Source of the DNA: VXYL01 sp965116935
GTDB lineage: Bacteria; Pseudomonadota; Gammaproteobacteria; Pseudomonadales; Azotimanducaceae
Assembly: GCA_965116935.1 (NCBI GenBank)
Contig: OZ220737.1
Span: 558,001 to 622,000, forward strand
Direction of reading: 5' to 3'
DNA length: 64,000 nucleotides
Below the pieces are notes generated by a model that saw nothing but the letters and a program-made list of their open reading frames with translations, did no database searches and was not told the origin of the DNA. Position numbers and translations under genes: made by a program. Of the stretch, positions 16,437 to 28,380 are shown piece after piece (the first letter of the stretch is position 1; each line of letters starts with the position of its first letter).

Positions 16437-17491
16437 TCAGCCTCGCGCGTTCCGGCCCTCGGAAATGCGATCCAGCAACTCGTCGCTCGTGTCGCAGACG
16501 ATGATCCAGCGCGCCACCTCTGCGAGGCGCTCGGCGGCGTCGGTGCCGGCGAGCGATTCGGCCAGACGGTCGGCCGTCGGCGCGTCGAACTTCAGCTCCG
16601 CCTGGTCGCGCAGACGTGCTCGCTCGCTCGCAAGGCTCTCCGCGCGGGCCTCCGCGCGGATTTGGCTGCTCCACAGACGCAGCTTGCCTTCGAAGTGGCG
16701 TTCTTGTTCCGCTGGTTGCAGTTGCTCCACCGCTTCCATGTCCTCGTCTCCCAAGTCTAGACCCGACACCTGCCGAATCCACGCGAATGCTGCCTTGCGC
16801 AGCCCCGCAGGTTCGTCGCGGAGCAGTTCCAGAAGCGCCCGCGCTCGCCGCGCCGTTGCCTCGCCGCGGCGCGGATGGGTCAGCCCCGCGAGCAGCGACA
16901 TCACGTTGTCGTCGTCGAAATCGTCCGGGCGCAGCGCTACGATGTCAAGCGTCAGGTAGCCCTCTCCCGACAGCAAGGCGCGTCCTGCAGGCGCCGGCTC
17001 CGGTGCGAACGGTCGAGGCATGCCCGGAAGCGATGGCACAGATGCTCCACTCGCGACGGCACCGGCCATGTCTCCGCCCCGGTGTACACCACCACCGGCA
17101 GCACCGGAGCAAGCCGCTCGGTGGAGGCAAGCCGGCGACGCTTGAGGCGTTCGAGATGCTGGCCGTCTACATACGCCCGGGTTCTGAGCGGCATTGGTTA
17201 GTTCGGCTCGGTCTGGAACTCCCAAGGCATCACCAACTCCTGCCACGGCTAGCGATCCGCCTCCGCAATCCCCGCGAACGGCGCGTGCCAGACGATGTCG
17301 CTCGCCTGGCCCACCATGGCTCCGCCCGTGCCGGGCAGCATGGTCTGCTCGTTTCGGCGCTCGAGGCGCGAGAGGTCGAGCCCGTCCACCAGTTCGGTCA
17401 AGCCGTGGAGGCTGGCCGCAAACCAATGCAGCAACCCCCGCACGATGGCCGGATAGCCGAAAATGTCCTTGAAGGCTTGGTCGTTCGTCAT
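16437..17491 (-). pseudogene. Rpn-family nuclease / transposase-31 relic
   Basis: Starts MTNDQAFKDIFGYPAIVRGL, a standard Rpn-type opening. In the same frame, stops occur at about 17249 (after FAGIAEADR) and about 17203 (after FQTEPN). The frame continues MPLRTRAYVDGQHLERLKRR and PVLPVVVYTGAETWP, then shifts near 16990 into the frame that carries the C-terminal helical half (LLELLRDEPAGLRKAAF, KFDAPTADRLAESLAG) to the stop at 16437. Two stops and one frameshift make it a clear pseudogene. It is of a different subfamily from the gene at 13006. Confidence 0.85.
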
Positions 17492-17656
17492 GCCTCAGAA
17501 CGCTAGCCCAAAGACAATAAATACTCAATAACTACAATGCCTTACAAGGACTGTGCGATGTTGTCGCGGCACCGTGAGAGATCACCTGCAGCGTGTGTGG
17601 AGATGGCGCACGCAAACCTTGGCGACAGGCTGTCAGCCGCGCATAGCAGTGGGGTT

Positions 17657-17732
17657 TGGTGCCGCCACAAGGAATCGAACCCTGGACCGTCTCATTACAA
17701 ATGAGCTGCTCTACCGGCTGAGCTATGGCGGC
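17657..17732 (-). tRNA. tRNA-Thr (UGU)
   Basis: 76 nt including an encoded CCA. Acceptor GCCGCCA pairs with TGGCGGC; the anticodon loop CATTTGTAATG shows anticodon TGT; TTCGATTCC T-loop. In Pseudomonas-like genomes a tRNA-Thr follows coaX in the same orientation, as here. Confidence 0.97.
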
Positions 17733-17805
17733 AACTTTGGGTAGGTGTGGGAAGGATGATAGGCAAAACGGGGCCGGCGTGCATCGATTCGCGGCCCGGA
17801 GGCGT

Positions 17806-18528
17806 TCATGGCAGGGCGAGGGCGAGGCCGTCGAGCACGAGGTTGGGCTTGATGCGCGTTGGGGAGGCGAGGCGGGAGTGGAGCAGGTGGGCGTCGCCGC
17901 CGCAGAGGAAGGTGGTGATGCCGGATGGGGATGCGGCCCTGAACCGCGCGAGCACCGCGTCCAGGAAGCCGACGGGCATGGCGAGGGTGCCGCCGGCGAT
18001 GGCGGCGTCTGTGGACCTTCCTGGCAGGGGAAACGCGTCGTCCTCCTGTTCGGCAAGCAGTTGGGGCAGCGCGAGGTCGCGTGTCTCCCCCGCCAGCGAA
18101 CGGCGCATCAGGCCGATGCCAGGAACTATGTAGCCGCCTTGGTGCTGGCCTCGGTCATCCACTAGGTCCACAGTGATTGCGGTGCCGGCGTCCACGACGG
18201 CGACGGCGCCGTGCACGCAATGCCAAGCGGCCACCAGGGCAAGCCAGCGATCGATGCCTAGGCGTTTCGGGTCTTCGTAGCAGCAGACGACGCCGGCCAG
18301 CTCGCGGCTGACCTCAGCGAACTCGGGGGCGATGCCGAAGCGGGCCTCGACCGCGGCGCGCGTGCGATCTCGCACGCCGGCAACGGCGGATATCCGCACC
18401 CGATCCGGGGGTTCTACTGCGTCCGCGAGCGTCGGAATGCGGGGCGACTTCAAGCTGCCGGATGCGGTGGCCAGGCGCCACTTGGTGCGGGAGTTGCCGA
18501 TATCGAGGTCGAGGCAGCGAGTGGTCAT
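17806..18528 (-). CDS. coaX: Type III pantothenate kinase
   Basis: 240 residues. Phosphorylates pantothenate, the first step of coenzyme A synthesis, with no feedback by CoA in this enzyme type. Motifs: DLDIGNSRTKW (phosphate-binding Asp-x-Gly-Asn), RLGIDRWLALVAA (GxDR) and VVDAGTAITVDLVD. The start overlaps the birA stop by ATGA, so the two are translationally coupled. Length is typical of the family. Confidence 0.95.
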   Translation of the reverse strand: MTTRCLDLDIGNSRTKWRLATASGSLKSPRIPTLADAVEPPDRVRISAVAGVRDRTRAAVEARFGIAPEFAEVSRELAGVVCCYEDPKRLGIDRWLALVAAWHCVHGAVAVVDAGTAITVDLVDDRGQHQGGYIVPGIGLMRRSLAGETRDLALPQLLAEQEDDAFPLPGRSTDAAIAGGTLAMPVGFLDAVLARFRAASPSGITTFLCGGDAHLLHSRLASPTRIKPNLVLDGLALALP

Positions 18529-19478
18529 GGTGCCACTTCGCCACCCGGCGGACGCACCGACACTTCGCCACCGGTGAATTCGCGCCGGCCGCTCGCGGTG
18601 TCGAGCGCGAGTGCACCGGATGGAAGCACGGAGGCGATGCCGCTGACTCGCTCGGTGGGGGTGGTGACGGTGACGGTCTCGCCTTCGTGTCGGTGGGCAT
18701 TGCGCCAGCGGGCATGCATGGCCGGGAAACTCGATGCCGCGAAGGCGTGGGATTCGGCCAGCACATGGTCGAGAACTCGCGCCAGGAGTTGGTTGCGGGA
18801 GATGCCGGGGACGGCTTCGGCCACGTCTGCAATGGGCTGTTCGACTTGGGAGGCGATCGCGCTCGCGCAGCCGACGTTGATGCCGATGCCGATGACCACC
18901 TCGACGACGGGCGACAGTCGCACGAGCTCAACGAGGATGCCGGCGACCTTGCGGCCGTCGAGCAGCACGTCGTTCGGCCACTTCAGTTGCACGCCGGGGG
19001 CGCCGATGTCGGCCAAGGCGTCGTGAACGCCAAGGCCCACCGCCAGCCCCAACGCGCCCACCTGGGCCGGCGGGCGGTCAATCGCCACGCCCAGGGACAC
19101 CGCGAGGTTGCGGCCGAACGGGCTCAGCCATTCGCGGCCGCGACGGCCTCTTCCTGCGGTTTGTACTTCCGCGGTCAGCACGGCGCCATCCACGGACCCG
19201 GTTTCGGCGCGGCGCGCGAGCTCGGCGTTGGTGCTGGGGATTGTGGTGACCACCTCGAGCGCTGCAAGCCAATCTTGGGTGGCTGGGGCGAGTGTGCTTT
19301 GGATGGTGGTGGCGTTAAGAAACTCCACCTCGTCTGGCACCTGAGCGTTGTCGCCCACGACGGATATGGCGGCTTGCTCAAGGGCGGTGCGGTCGTCGAC
19401 TGACAGGCGACCGATATTCGCCCGCCTTTGCAGACGAAGCAGCTCAAAGGCGTCGGACAAGGATTGCGGACTCGACAT
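18525..19478 (-). CDS. birA: Biotin-[acetyl-CoA-carboxylase] ligase
   Basis: 317 residues from ATG 19478. Ligates biotin to the carrier domain of acetyl-CoA carboxylase. The catalytic domain shows TAGRGRRGREWLSPFGRNL (biotin loop) and LKWPNDVLLDGRKVAGILVE; the C-terminal domain ends EVSVRPPGGEVAP. The first about 60 residues correspond in position to the DNA-binding domain of E. coli BirA, but I see no clear helix-turn-helix. The repressor role is therefore doubtful and the protein may be mainly the enzyme. coaX follows with a 4-nt overlap. A longer start upstream would run into REP DNA and is rejected. Confidence 0.93.
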   Translation of the reverse strand: MSSPQSLSDAFELLRLQRRANIGRLSVDDRTALEQAAISVVGDNAQVPDEVEFLNATTIQSTLAPATQDWLAALEVVTTIPSTNAELARRAETGSVDGAVLTAEVQTAGRGRRGREWLSPFGRNLAVSLGVAIDRPPAQVGALGLAVGLGVHDALADIGAPGVQLKWPNDVLLDGRKVAGILVELVRLSPVVEVVIGIGINVGCASAIASQVEQPIADVAEAVPGISRNQLLARVLDHVLAESHAFAASSFPAMHARWRNAHRHEGETVTVTTPTERVSGIASVLPSGALALDTASGRREFTGGEVSVRPPGGEVAP

Positions 19479-19550
19479 TTTTGCTGTGGACGCGTGGATT
19501 CGCGAGGAGGGCGGGGAGGATCGTAGCAGGAAGCCCCTGTGGCACGCGGG

Positions 19551-19800
19551 CCCTTTGGGGGCGAGGGCATCTTGCCCTCGCAACGCGCCGCAAGGCGCGT
19601 CATGGGCGAATGCCTGTGCACCGACCCGCGCGCCTTCGGCACGCCTGGAGGGCGGGACGCCCTCCGTCCAAAGCGGCACCGGAGTCCAGTCGAACACGAT
19701 CGCCGGCGGGTCGAGGGGCCGTAGGGGACGGGCTTGTCCCGTCCCGTGTCGAATTCGTCGAAGCGTCCAGCACGGGACGGGATAAGCCCGTTCCCTACGA
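19551..19800. repeat. REP-type palindromes between birA and 5S rRNA
   Basis: A family A pair (GAGGGCATCTTGCCCTC with CGCGCCGCAAGGCGCG; GGAGGGCGGGACGCCCTCC) and then an inverted pair based on TAGGGGACGGGCTTGTCCC (19722-19800). The stretch 19479-19905 has no gene. Confidence 0.7.
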
Positions 19801-19905
19801 CAAAGGAACCGACACCGCCGCGTCCGCACGGGGCCCTTGGAGCGCGGGCAGGGCGCACTCGCTCCAAAAGGCCTCGCTTCGAGGGGGCGGTTTGGACTTG
19901 GTGCA

Positions 19906-19945
19906 AAGAAAAAGGCCCGACGCGCGGTTTTGCGCGTCGGGCCTT
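19906..19945 (-). terminator. Intrinsic terminator of the rRNA operon
   Basis: On the minus strand: AAGGCCCGACGCGC, loop, complementary arm, then a TTTTTCTTT tract, 9 nt after the 5S gene. A strong GC-rich stem with a T-run, in the expected place. Confidence 0.9.
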
Positions 19946-19953
19946 GAGGTGAA

Positions 19954-20070
19954 GCCTGACAACGACCTACTCTCACATGGGGAAACCCCACACTACCATC
20001 GGCGCAGAGCCGTTTCACTACTGAGTTCGGGATGGGATCAGGTGGTACCGACTCGCTATGATCGTCAGGC
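19954..20070 (-). rRNA. rrf: 5S ribosomal RNA
   Basis: 117 nt. Terminal stem GCCTGAC / GTCAGGC; internal CCGAACTCAGTAGTGAAAC and the TGAGAGTAGGTC region match bacterial 5S rRNA. Confidence 0.95.
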
Positions 20071-20330
20071 AAACCGTGACCGCCCCGCGCTGGTGCGCCG
20101 GACGGCTCGCAAGTTGATGAAGCTAAACTGTGCGCCGGGTTGTACCAGCAAAGAACGCGACCAACCGTGGCCCGAACTCGTTCGGACTCGGTTATATGGT
20201 CAAGCCGCACGGGCAATTAGTACGGGTTAGCTCAACGCCTCACAACGCTTACACATCCCGCCTATCAACCTCGTAGTCTACGAGGGCCCTTCAGAAATCT
20301 CGAAGATTTGGTGAGATCTCATCTCAAGGG

Positions 20331-20386
<56 letters not shown>

Positions 20387-20532
20387 GGTGCCACTGGCGT
20401 GACAACCGGAACACCAGAGGTTCGTCCACTCCGGTCCTCTCGTACTGGGAGCAGCTCCTTTCAAATCTCAAACGCCCACGGCAGATAGGGACCGAACTGT
20501 CTCACGACGTTCTAAACCCAGCTCGCGTACCA

Positions 20533-20565
<33 letters not shown>

Positions 20566-20572
20566 GGCTCCG

Positions 20573-20610
<38 letters not shown>

Positions 20611-20816
20611 ACCGCCGTCGATGTGAACTCTTGGGCGGTATCAGCCTGTTATCCCCGGAGTACCTTTTGTCCGTTGAGCCATGGCCCTTCCATTCAGAAC
20701 CACAGGATCACTAAGACCGTCTTTCGACCCTGCTCGACCCGTCGGTCTCGCAGTCAAGCGCACTTCTGCCTTTGCACGCAACGCATGATTTCCGACCATG
20801 CTGAGTGCACCTTCGT

Positions 20817-20859
<43 letters not shown>

Positions 20860-21148
20860 ACCCACCACACACTGTCCTCGACCCAGCTAATGGGCCCAAG
20901 TTAGAACCCCAACATGGCCAGGGTGGTATTTCAAGGACGACTCCACGAAAGCTAGCGCTTCCGCTTCGAAGTCTCCCACCTATCCTACACAAACCAAGTC
21001 AAAGTCCAGTGTGAAGCTGTAGTAAAGGTTCACGGGGTCTTTCCGTCTAGCCGCGGGTACACGGCATCTTCACCGCGATTTCAATTTCACTGAGTCCCGG
21101 GTGGAGACAGTGTGGCCATCGTTACGCCATTCGTGCAGGTCGGAACTT

Positions 21149-22030
<882 letters not shown>

Positions 22031-22822
22031 AGGGCTTCGATCACAAGCTTCGGCCCGAGGGCCTAACCTGATCAATTAACCTTCCAGTACTGGGCAGGCG
22101 TCACACCCTATACGTCCTCTTGCGAGTTTGCAGAGTGCTGTGTTTTTAGTAAACAGTCGCAGCCACCTGGCATCTTCGACCGCCGGCCGCTCCGGGAGCA
22201 AGTCCCTTCACCGCCAGCGGCGCACCTTCTTCCGAAGTTACGGTGCCATTTTGCCTAGTTCCTTCACCCGAGTTCTCTCAAGCGCCTTGGTATTCTCTAC
22301 CCGACCACCTGTGTCGGTTTGGGGTACGGTCAATTGTCTGCCTGAAGCTTAGAGGTTTTTCTTGGAAGCGTGGCATCAACCACTTCCGGGTCACAAAGGA
22401 CCCGTTCGTCGTCACGTCTCAGCCTTGCGGTTCCGGATTTGCCTAGAACCGCGGCCTACGCGCTTTCACCTGGACAACCATCGCCAGGCCAGTCTAGCCT
22501 TCTCCGTCACCCCATCGCAGCAAACATTGGTGCTGGAATGTTAACCAGCTTCCCATCGACTACGCCTTTCGGCCTCGCCTTAGGGGCCGACTTACCCTGC
22601 GCCGATGAACGTTGCGCAGGAACCCTTGGTCTTTCGGCGAGGGGGATTTTCACCCCCTTTATCGTTACTCATGTCAGCATTCGCACTTCTGATACCTCCA
22701 GCGGCCCTCGCGGGTCCGCCTTCGCCGGCTTACAGAACGCTCCTCTACCGCCCGGCTTGCGCCGGGCCCGCAGCTTCGGTACATGGTTTGAGCCCCGTTA
22801 CATCTTCCGCGCAGGCCGACTC

Positions 22823-22884
<62 letters not shown>

Positions 22885-24452
22885 CTGTGCCTTCCCACAT
22901 CGTTTCCCACTTAACCATGATTTAGGGACCTTAGCTGGCGGTCCGGGTTGTTTCCCTTTCGACGACGGACGTTAGCACCCGCCGTCTGTCTCCCTCGCTA
23001 GCACTCGTTGGTATTCGGAGTTTGCATGGGGTTGGTAAGTCGAGGTGACCCCCTAGCCCAAACAGTGCTCTACCCCCAACGGTGACACGAGAGGCGCTAC
23101 CTAAATAGCTTTCGAGGAGAACCAGCTATCTCCGGGCTTGATTAGCCTTTCACTCCGAGCCACAGGTCATCCCCCCATTTTTCAACATAGGTGGGTTCGG
23201 GCCTCCAGTCAGTGTTACCTGACCTTCACCCTGCCCATGGCTAGATCGCCCGGTTTCGGGTCTACTCACACAGACTCATCGCCCTATTAAGACTCGGTTT
23301 CCCTACGGCTCCCCTAAACGGTTAACCTTGCCGGTGTGAGTAAGTCGCTGACCCATTATACAAAAGGTACGCAGTCACCCCTCGACAAAGCGATGTCCGC
23401 AAGCGGACGTGCTCGATCGGTGAGGCTCCCACTGCTTGTACGCATCCGGTTTCAGGATCTATTTCACTCCCCTCACAGGGGTTCTTTTCGCCTTTCCCTC
23501 ACGGTACTGGTTCACTATCGGTCAGCTGAGAGTATTTAGCCTTGGAGGATGGTCCCCCCATGTTCAGACAGGGTTACACGTGTCCCGCCCTACTCAATTT
23601 CACGTCGCGACGGCTTTCGCGTACGGGGCTATCACCCGCTATGGCGCCACTTTCCAGAGGCTTCTGCTAGCCATTCGCGTCGCTTATGGGCTGTTCCCGT
23701 TTCGCTCATCGCTACTAGGGGAATCTCGGTTGATTTCTTTTCCTCCGGGTACTTAGATATTTCAGTTCCCCGGGTTCGCCTCGTACACCTATGAATTCAG
23801 TGTACGATAGCCAACAAGTTGGCTGGGTTTCCCCATTCGGACATCCCCGGATCAAAGTCTGTTTGCCGACTCCCCGAGGCTTATCGCAGGCTACGACGTC
23901 CTTCATCGCCTTCAGCTGCCAAGGCATTCACCAGATGCGCTTGTTCACTTGACCATATAACCCAGCCCGTCGGGTGGGCCACATGGAACGTTTTTCGCCG
24001 GTACTTCTTACCCGTGGTCGCCGTCCGCGTTTGCCAGGCCTCCTCCCCAAAGGGGAGCGGCAAGGCGGATGCGGTCGACGCCACTCGCGACGATGCCCTT
24101 GCCACCGCGGCCGGAGGCAAAGCGTTTCGTCGCAAAGACGCACAGTTTCACCGACGTCAACGACTGTATTCAGCGTGCCGAGAAAGCATGCTGGAAGGAT
24201 ATTGCGATCCCTCGCCGAAGCGTCGGTTGGGTGTGTGTCGCGCCTGTTCAGCCTGCCCCGAGGGGCACTCGAACTGGCCGACACACGGCTTCATCAATTG
24301 CGAAATTTTGAAACAGCGAGGAGGGAGACCCGCTAATGGGCTGCCCTCGCTTGGCCCGCTCGCGCGAAGGTGCGCGCTCGGGCTCGAATTTCATTCGTTG
24401 TCTTTCTGTCAGCGCTCGTGCGACCGAGGGAATCCCGGCTCCGGAATCTTGA

Positions 24453-24528
24453 TGGTGGAGCCGAGGAGGATCGAACTCCTGACCCCCTGCGTGCAAGGCA
24501 GGTGCTCTCCCAGCTGAGCTACGGCCCC
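24453..24528 (-). tRNA. tRNA-Ala (UGC)
   Basis: 76 nt with encoded CCA; anticodon loop CTTGCACG with TGC; acceptor GGGGCCG. Lies in the 16S-23S spacer. Confidence 0.97.
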
Positions 24529-24633
24529 AGGGCACCCGGCGACAAGCGTCGCCACAGGACCCGCGCCAAACGGCGCACAGGGAAGGCAACGACGCCTTCC
24601 CGCAGGTGCGTGGGATGCTTCGTGGGTGAAACT

Positions 24634-24710
24634 TGGTGGGTCTGGGTGGACTTGAACCACCGGCCTCACCCTTATCAGGGGTGTGCTCTAACCAACTGAG
24701 CTACAGACCC
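24634..24710 (-). tRNA. tRNA-Ile (GAU)
   Basis: 77 nt with encoded CCA; anticodon loop CTGATAAG with GAT; acceptor GGGTCTG. First tRNA of the 16S-23S spacer, upstream of tRNA-Ala. Confidence 0.97.
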
Positions 24711-24972
24711 AGATGCGGTCCGAGGCGGACCGTGAGCGCTTGAAAAGGTGCAAGACAAACCATTCGTGTGGGCAACCCCTCCCTTGTGCGAAGTCTTGCC
24801 AAAGACCTCAAGAGGGGGTTCGGAAGGCTACGGGTTGCCCCGTTTCTTCCGGCTCCATCGAGCTTCGAGCTGGATCGAGTCGCGGCAGGCTGCATGATTC
24901 GGATTCGGGGTCTCATCCCCAAGGGGACTACTCCCACGAATTCACGCAGCCACCGCGTTCGATCTTCAAGGT

Positions 24973-26510
<1,538 letters not shown>

Positions 26511-26668
26511 ACAAAGTGCCGGCCGCGCTCCCCCGACCCGGCAAGGTCGGCGATGCGTGGCCAAAGTGTTTGCTCAAGGCTCGGTGTTAACGAGCGCCCA
26601 CACGAATGGCTTGTTCTTACAACTGACAAACAACGGGGCTCGACGTTTCACCGAGCCAAGGGCTACGC

Positions 26669-26696
26669 ATCATACGCCCGACGATCTTTCTGTCAA
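26669..26696 (-). promoter_or_regulatory. rRNA operon promoter
   Basis: On the minus strand: TTGACA (-35, complement of 26691-26696), 16-bp spacer, TATGAT (-10, complement of 26669-26674). An A/T-rich block (AAAAAAAGTGAAATTT) lies just upstream and resembles an UP element. The leader to 16S is about 150 nt. Confidence 0.85.
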
Positions 26697-26748
26697 CGAG
26701 AAATTTCACTTTTTTTCGTCCCCTCGCGCCGGGCTTCCGACGGCATCG

Positions 26749-28017
26749 TCAATGCTCCTGCAAGACCATGATATGCCAGCGTTTTTTGCCACGGCGCAGG
26801 AGATGCTGGCGACCGTGGAGGGCGTCTTCCGCGGTCAGCCGCAGGGCCGCGTCCGCCACCGGCAAGCCGTTCAGGTGAACGGCGCCGGCGGCAACCATGC
26901 GTCGCGCCTCCCCGTTCGAGCGGGTGAGGCCGGCGGATGTGAGCGCGTCGAGGAGTCCGGTGCCGTCCGCCACCGAGGTGCGCTCCATGCCGTCGAGTTC
27001 GAGTTGCCCGAGGTCGTCTTCCGTCAGCGTTCGAACGTCGCCGCCGAACAATGCCTTGGCGATTCGCTCAGCAGATTGGAGGGCTACATCGCCATGCACC
27101 AGGCGGGTGACCTCGGCGGCCAGCACCCGCTGCCCTTGGCGGCGTTCCGGGTGTGCCCGCACTTCGGCCGCCACCTCGTCGATCTCGCTCGTCGGCAGCA
27201 CGGTGAAGTAGCCGAGAAACGGCACCACGTCCGCGTCCGCGCAGTTGAGCCAGAACTGATGGAAGGCGTAGGGCGAGGTGTGTTCGGCATCGAGCCACAC
27301 GGCGCCGCCCGCGCTCTTGCCAAACTTGACGCCGTCGGCGCGGGTGACGAGCGGTGAGGTCATGCCGTAGAGGCGCCGGCCATGCAGGCGGCGGCCGAGA
27401 TCGATGCCGCTGGCAATGTTGCCCCACTGGTCGTTGCCGGCCACCTGCAAGGTGCAGTCGTGGCGCCGGGCGAGCTCGGCAAAGTCGAACGCCTGCAGCA
27501 GCATGTAGCTGAATTCCGTGAAGGAAATGCCGGCACCTTCGCGGTCGATGCGGGCCCGCACCGCATCCCGCGCAAGCATGGCGTTCACGGAGAAATGCTT
27601 GCCCACGTCGCGCAGAAAGCCGATGGCATCCTGCTCGCGCATCCAGTCGAGGTTGTTCACGACGAGGCCGGCGTCGCCGCCCAAGTCGATGAAGCGCGAC
27701 ACCTGGCGGCGGATGTTCTCAGTCCACCCCGCCACCGTGTCGTCGTCGTGGAGCAAGCGTTCCTCGTCGCGCCCCGAAGGGTCGCCAATCAGCCCCGTGG
27801 CGCCGCCCACCAGGGCGATGGGCCGGTGCCCCGCAAGCTGGTAGCGCCGGAGCACCATGAGCGGCACCAGATTCCCTACCTGCAAACTCGGCGCGCTCGG
27901 ATCAAAGCCGCAATACAGCGTCCGCCTGCCCTCCGCGAGGTGGCGATCAAGCCCATCACGATCCGAAACCTGCGCAACAAGGCCCCGCGCCTCGAGCGCA
28001 CCAAGCAACGAGCTCAT
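26749..28017 (-). CDS. tyrS: Tyrosyl-tRNA synthetase
   Basis: 422 residues, the bacterial length. Charges tRNA-Tyr. Family blocks: YCGFDPSAPS, HRPIALVGGATGLIGDPS, GISFTEFSYMLLQ, NDQWGNI, KFGKS (KMSKS) and a C-terminal S4 domain ending LLRRGKK. The first signature, HLGHL in E. coli, reads LQVGNL here, so both His residues of the HIGH motif are replaced. Either the gene belongs to a variant subgroup or activity is altered. It lies upstream of, and in line with, the rRNA operon, and is divergent from the peptidase-anmK pair, as in Pseudomonas. Confidence 0.95.
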   Translation of the reverse strand: MSSLLGALEARGLVAQVSDRDGLDRHLAEGRRTLYCGFDPSAPSLQVGNLVPLMVLRRYQLAGHRPIALVGGATGLIGDPSGRDEERLLHDDDTVAGWTENIRRQVSRFIDLGGDAGLVVNNLDWMREQDAIGFLRDVGKHFSVNAMLARDAVRARIDREGAGISFTEFSYMLLQAFDFAELARRHDCTLQVAGNDQWGNIASGIDLGRRLHGRRLYGMTSPLVTRADGVKFGKSAGGAVWLDAEHTSPYAFHQFWLNCADADVVPFLGYFTVLPTSEIDEVAAEVRAHPERRQGQRVLAAEVTRLVHGDVALQSAERIAKALFGGDVRTLTEDDLGQLELDGMERTSVADGTGLLDALTSAGLTRSNGEARRMVAAGAVHLNGLPVADAALRLTAEDALHGRQHLLRRGKKRWHIMVLQEH

Positions 28018-28084
28018 CGTCCCGCCATCGGCAAACAGAAGGGCGCGAATGGTACGCCTTTTCCCTTAAGGCACGAACAACGGG

Positions 28085-28380
28085 CCTACTCCTTGACCAG
28101 CGCCGCCGTCATGGCCGTCCTGCTGCCGATCTCCGGTCTCCTCCCGATGGGGGCGGTGTTCGGTTCGACGCTGGAGAGGGCCTTCCCGAGCGTCAACGAC
28201 GGCGTGCTCACCGGATTGGTGAACGCCGCCTGCCGGAACGGCGGGCAGCCGCCTTGGGCAGGTCGATTGCGGGAGGTCCGCACGGCCGCGGCGTCGCCGC
28301 ATCGGCCGCGCCCCGCCGCGGTCGGGAGCGGACGCGGTACGTTGAGTTCTGATGGGCGACCCGGCACCCGCCAGGGTGTC
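28085..28380. other. Integrase scrap and dispersed repeat
   Basis: The plus strand at 28092-28133 reads TSAAVMAVLLPI, matching TSADVMAVLLPI of the integrase relic at 37422-38210. Bases about 28270-28380 resemble the inverse of about 36115-36230 (shared blocks AGTTCTGATGG and CCCGCCAGGG). This is a recombination scar between tyrS and the next gene. Confidence 0.6.

Noticed and set aside
19954..20070. Intron or insertion in 5S or 16S rRNA
   Set aside because: Both genes have normal length and uninterrupted conserved blocks; only 23S carries an insertion.
19479..20216. Upstream extension of the birA frame to 563 residues
   Set aside because: Passes through REP repeats, the terminator and 5S rRNA; no similarity to the family.
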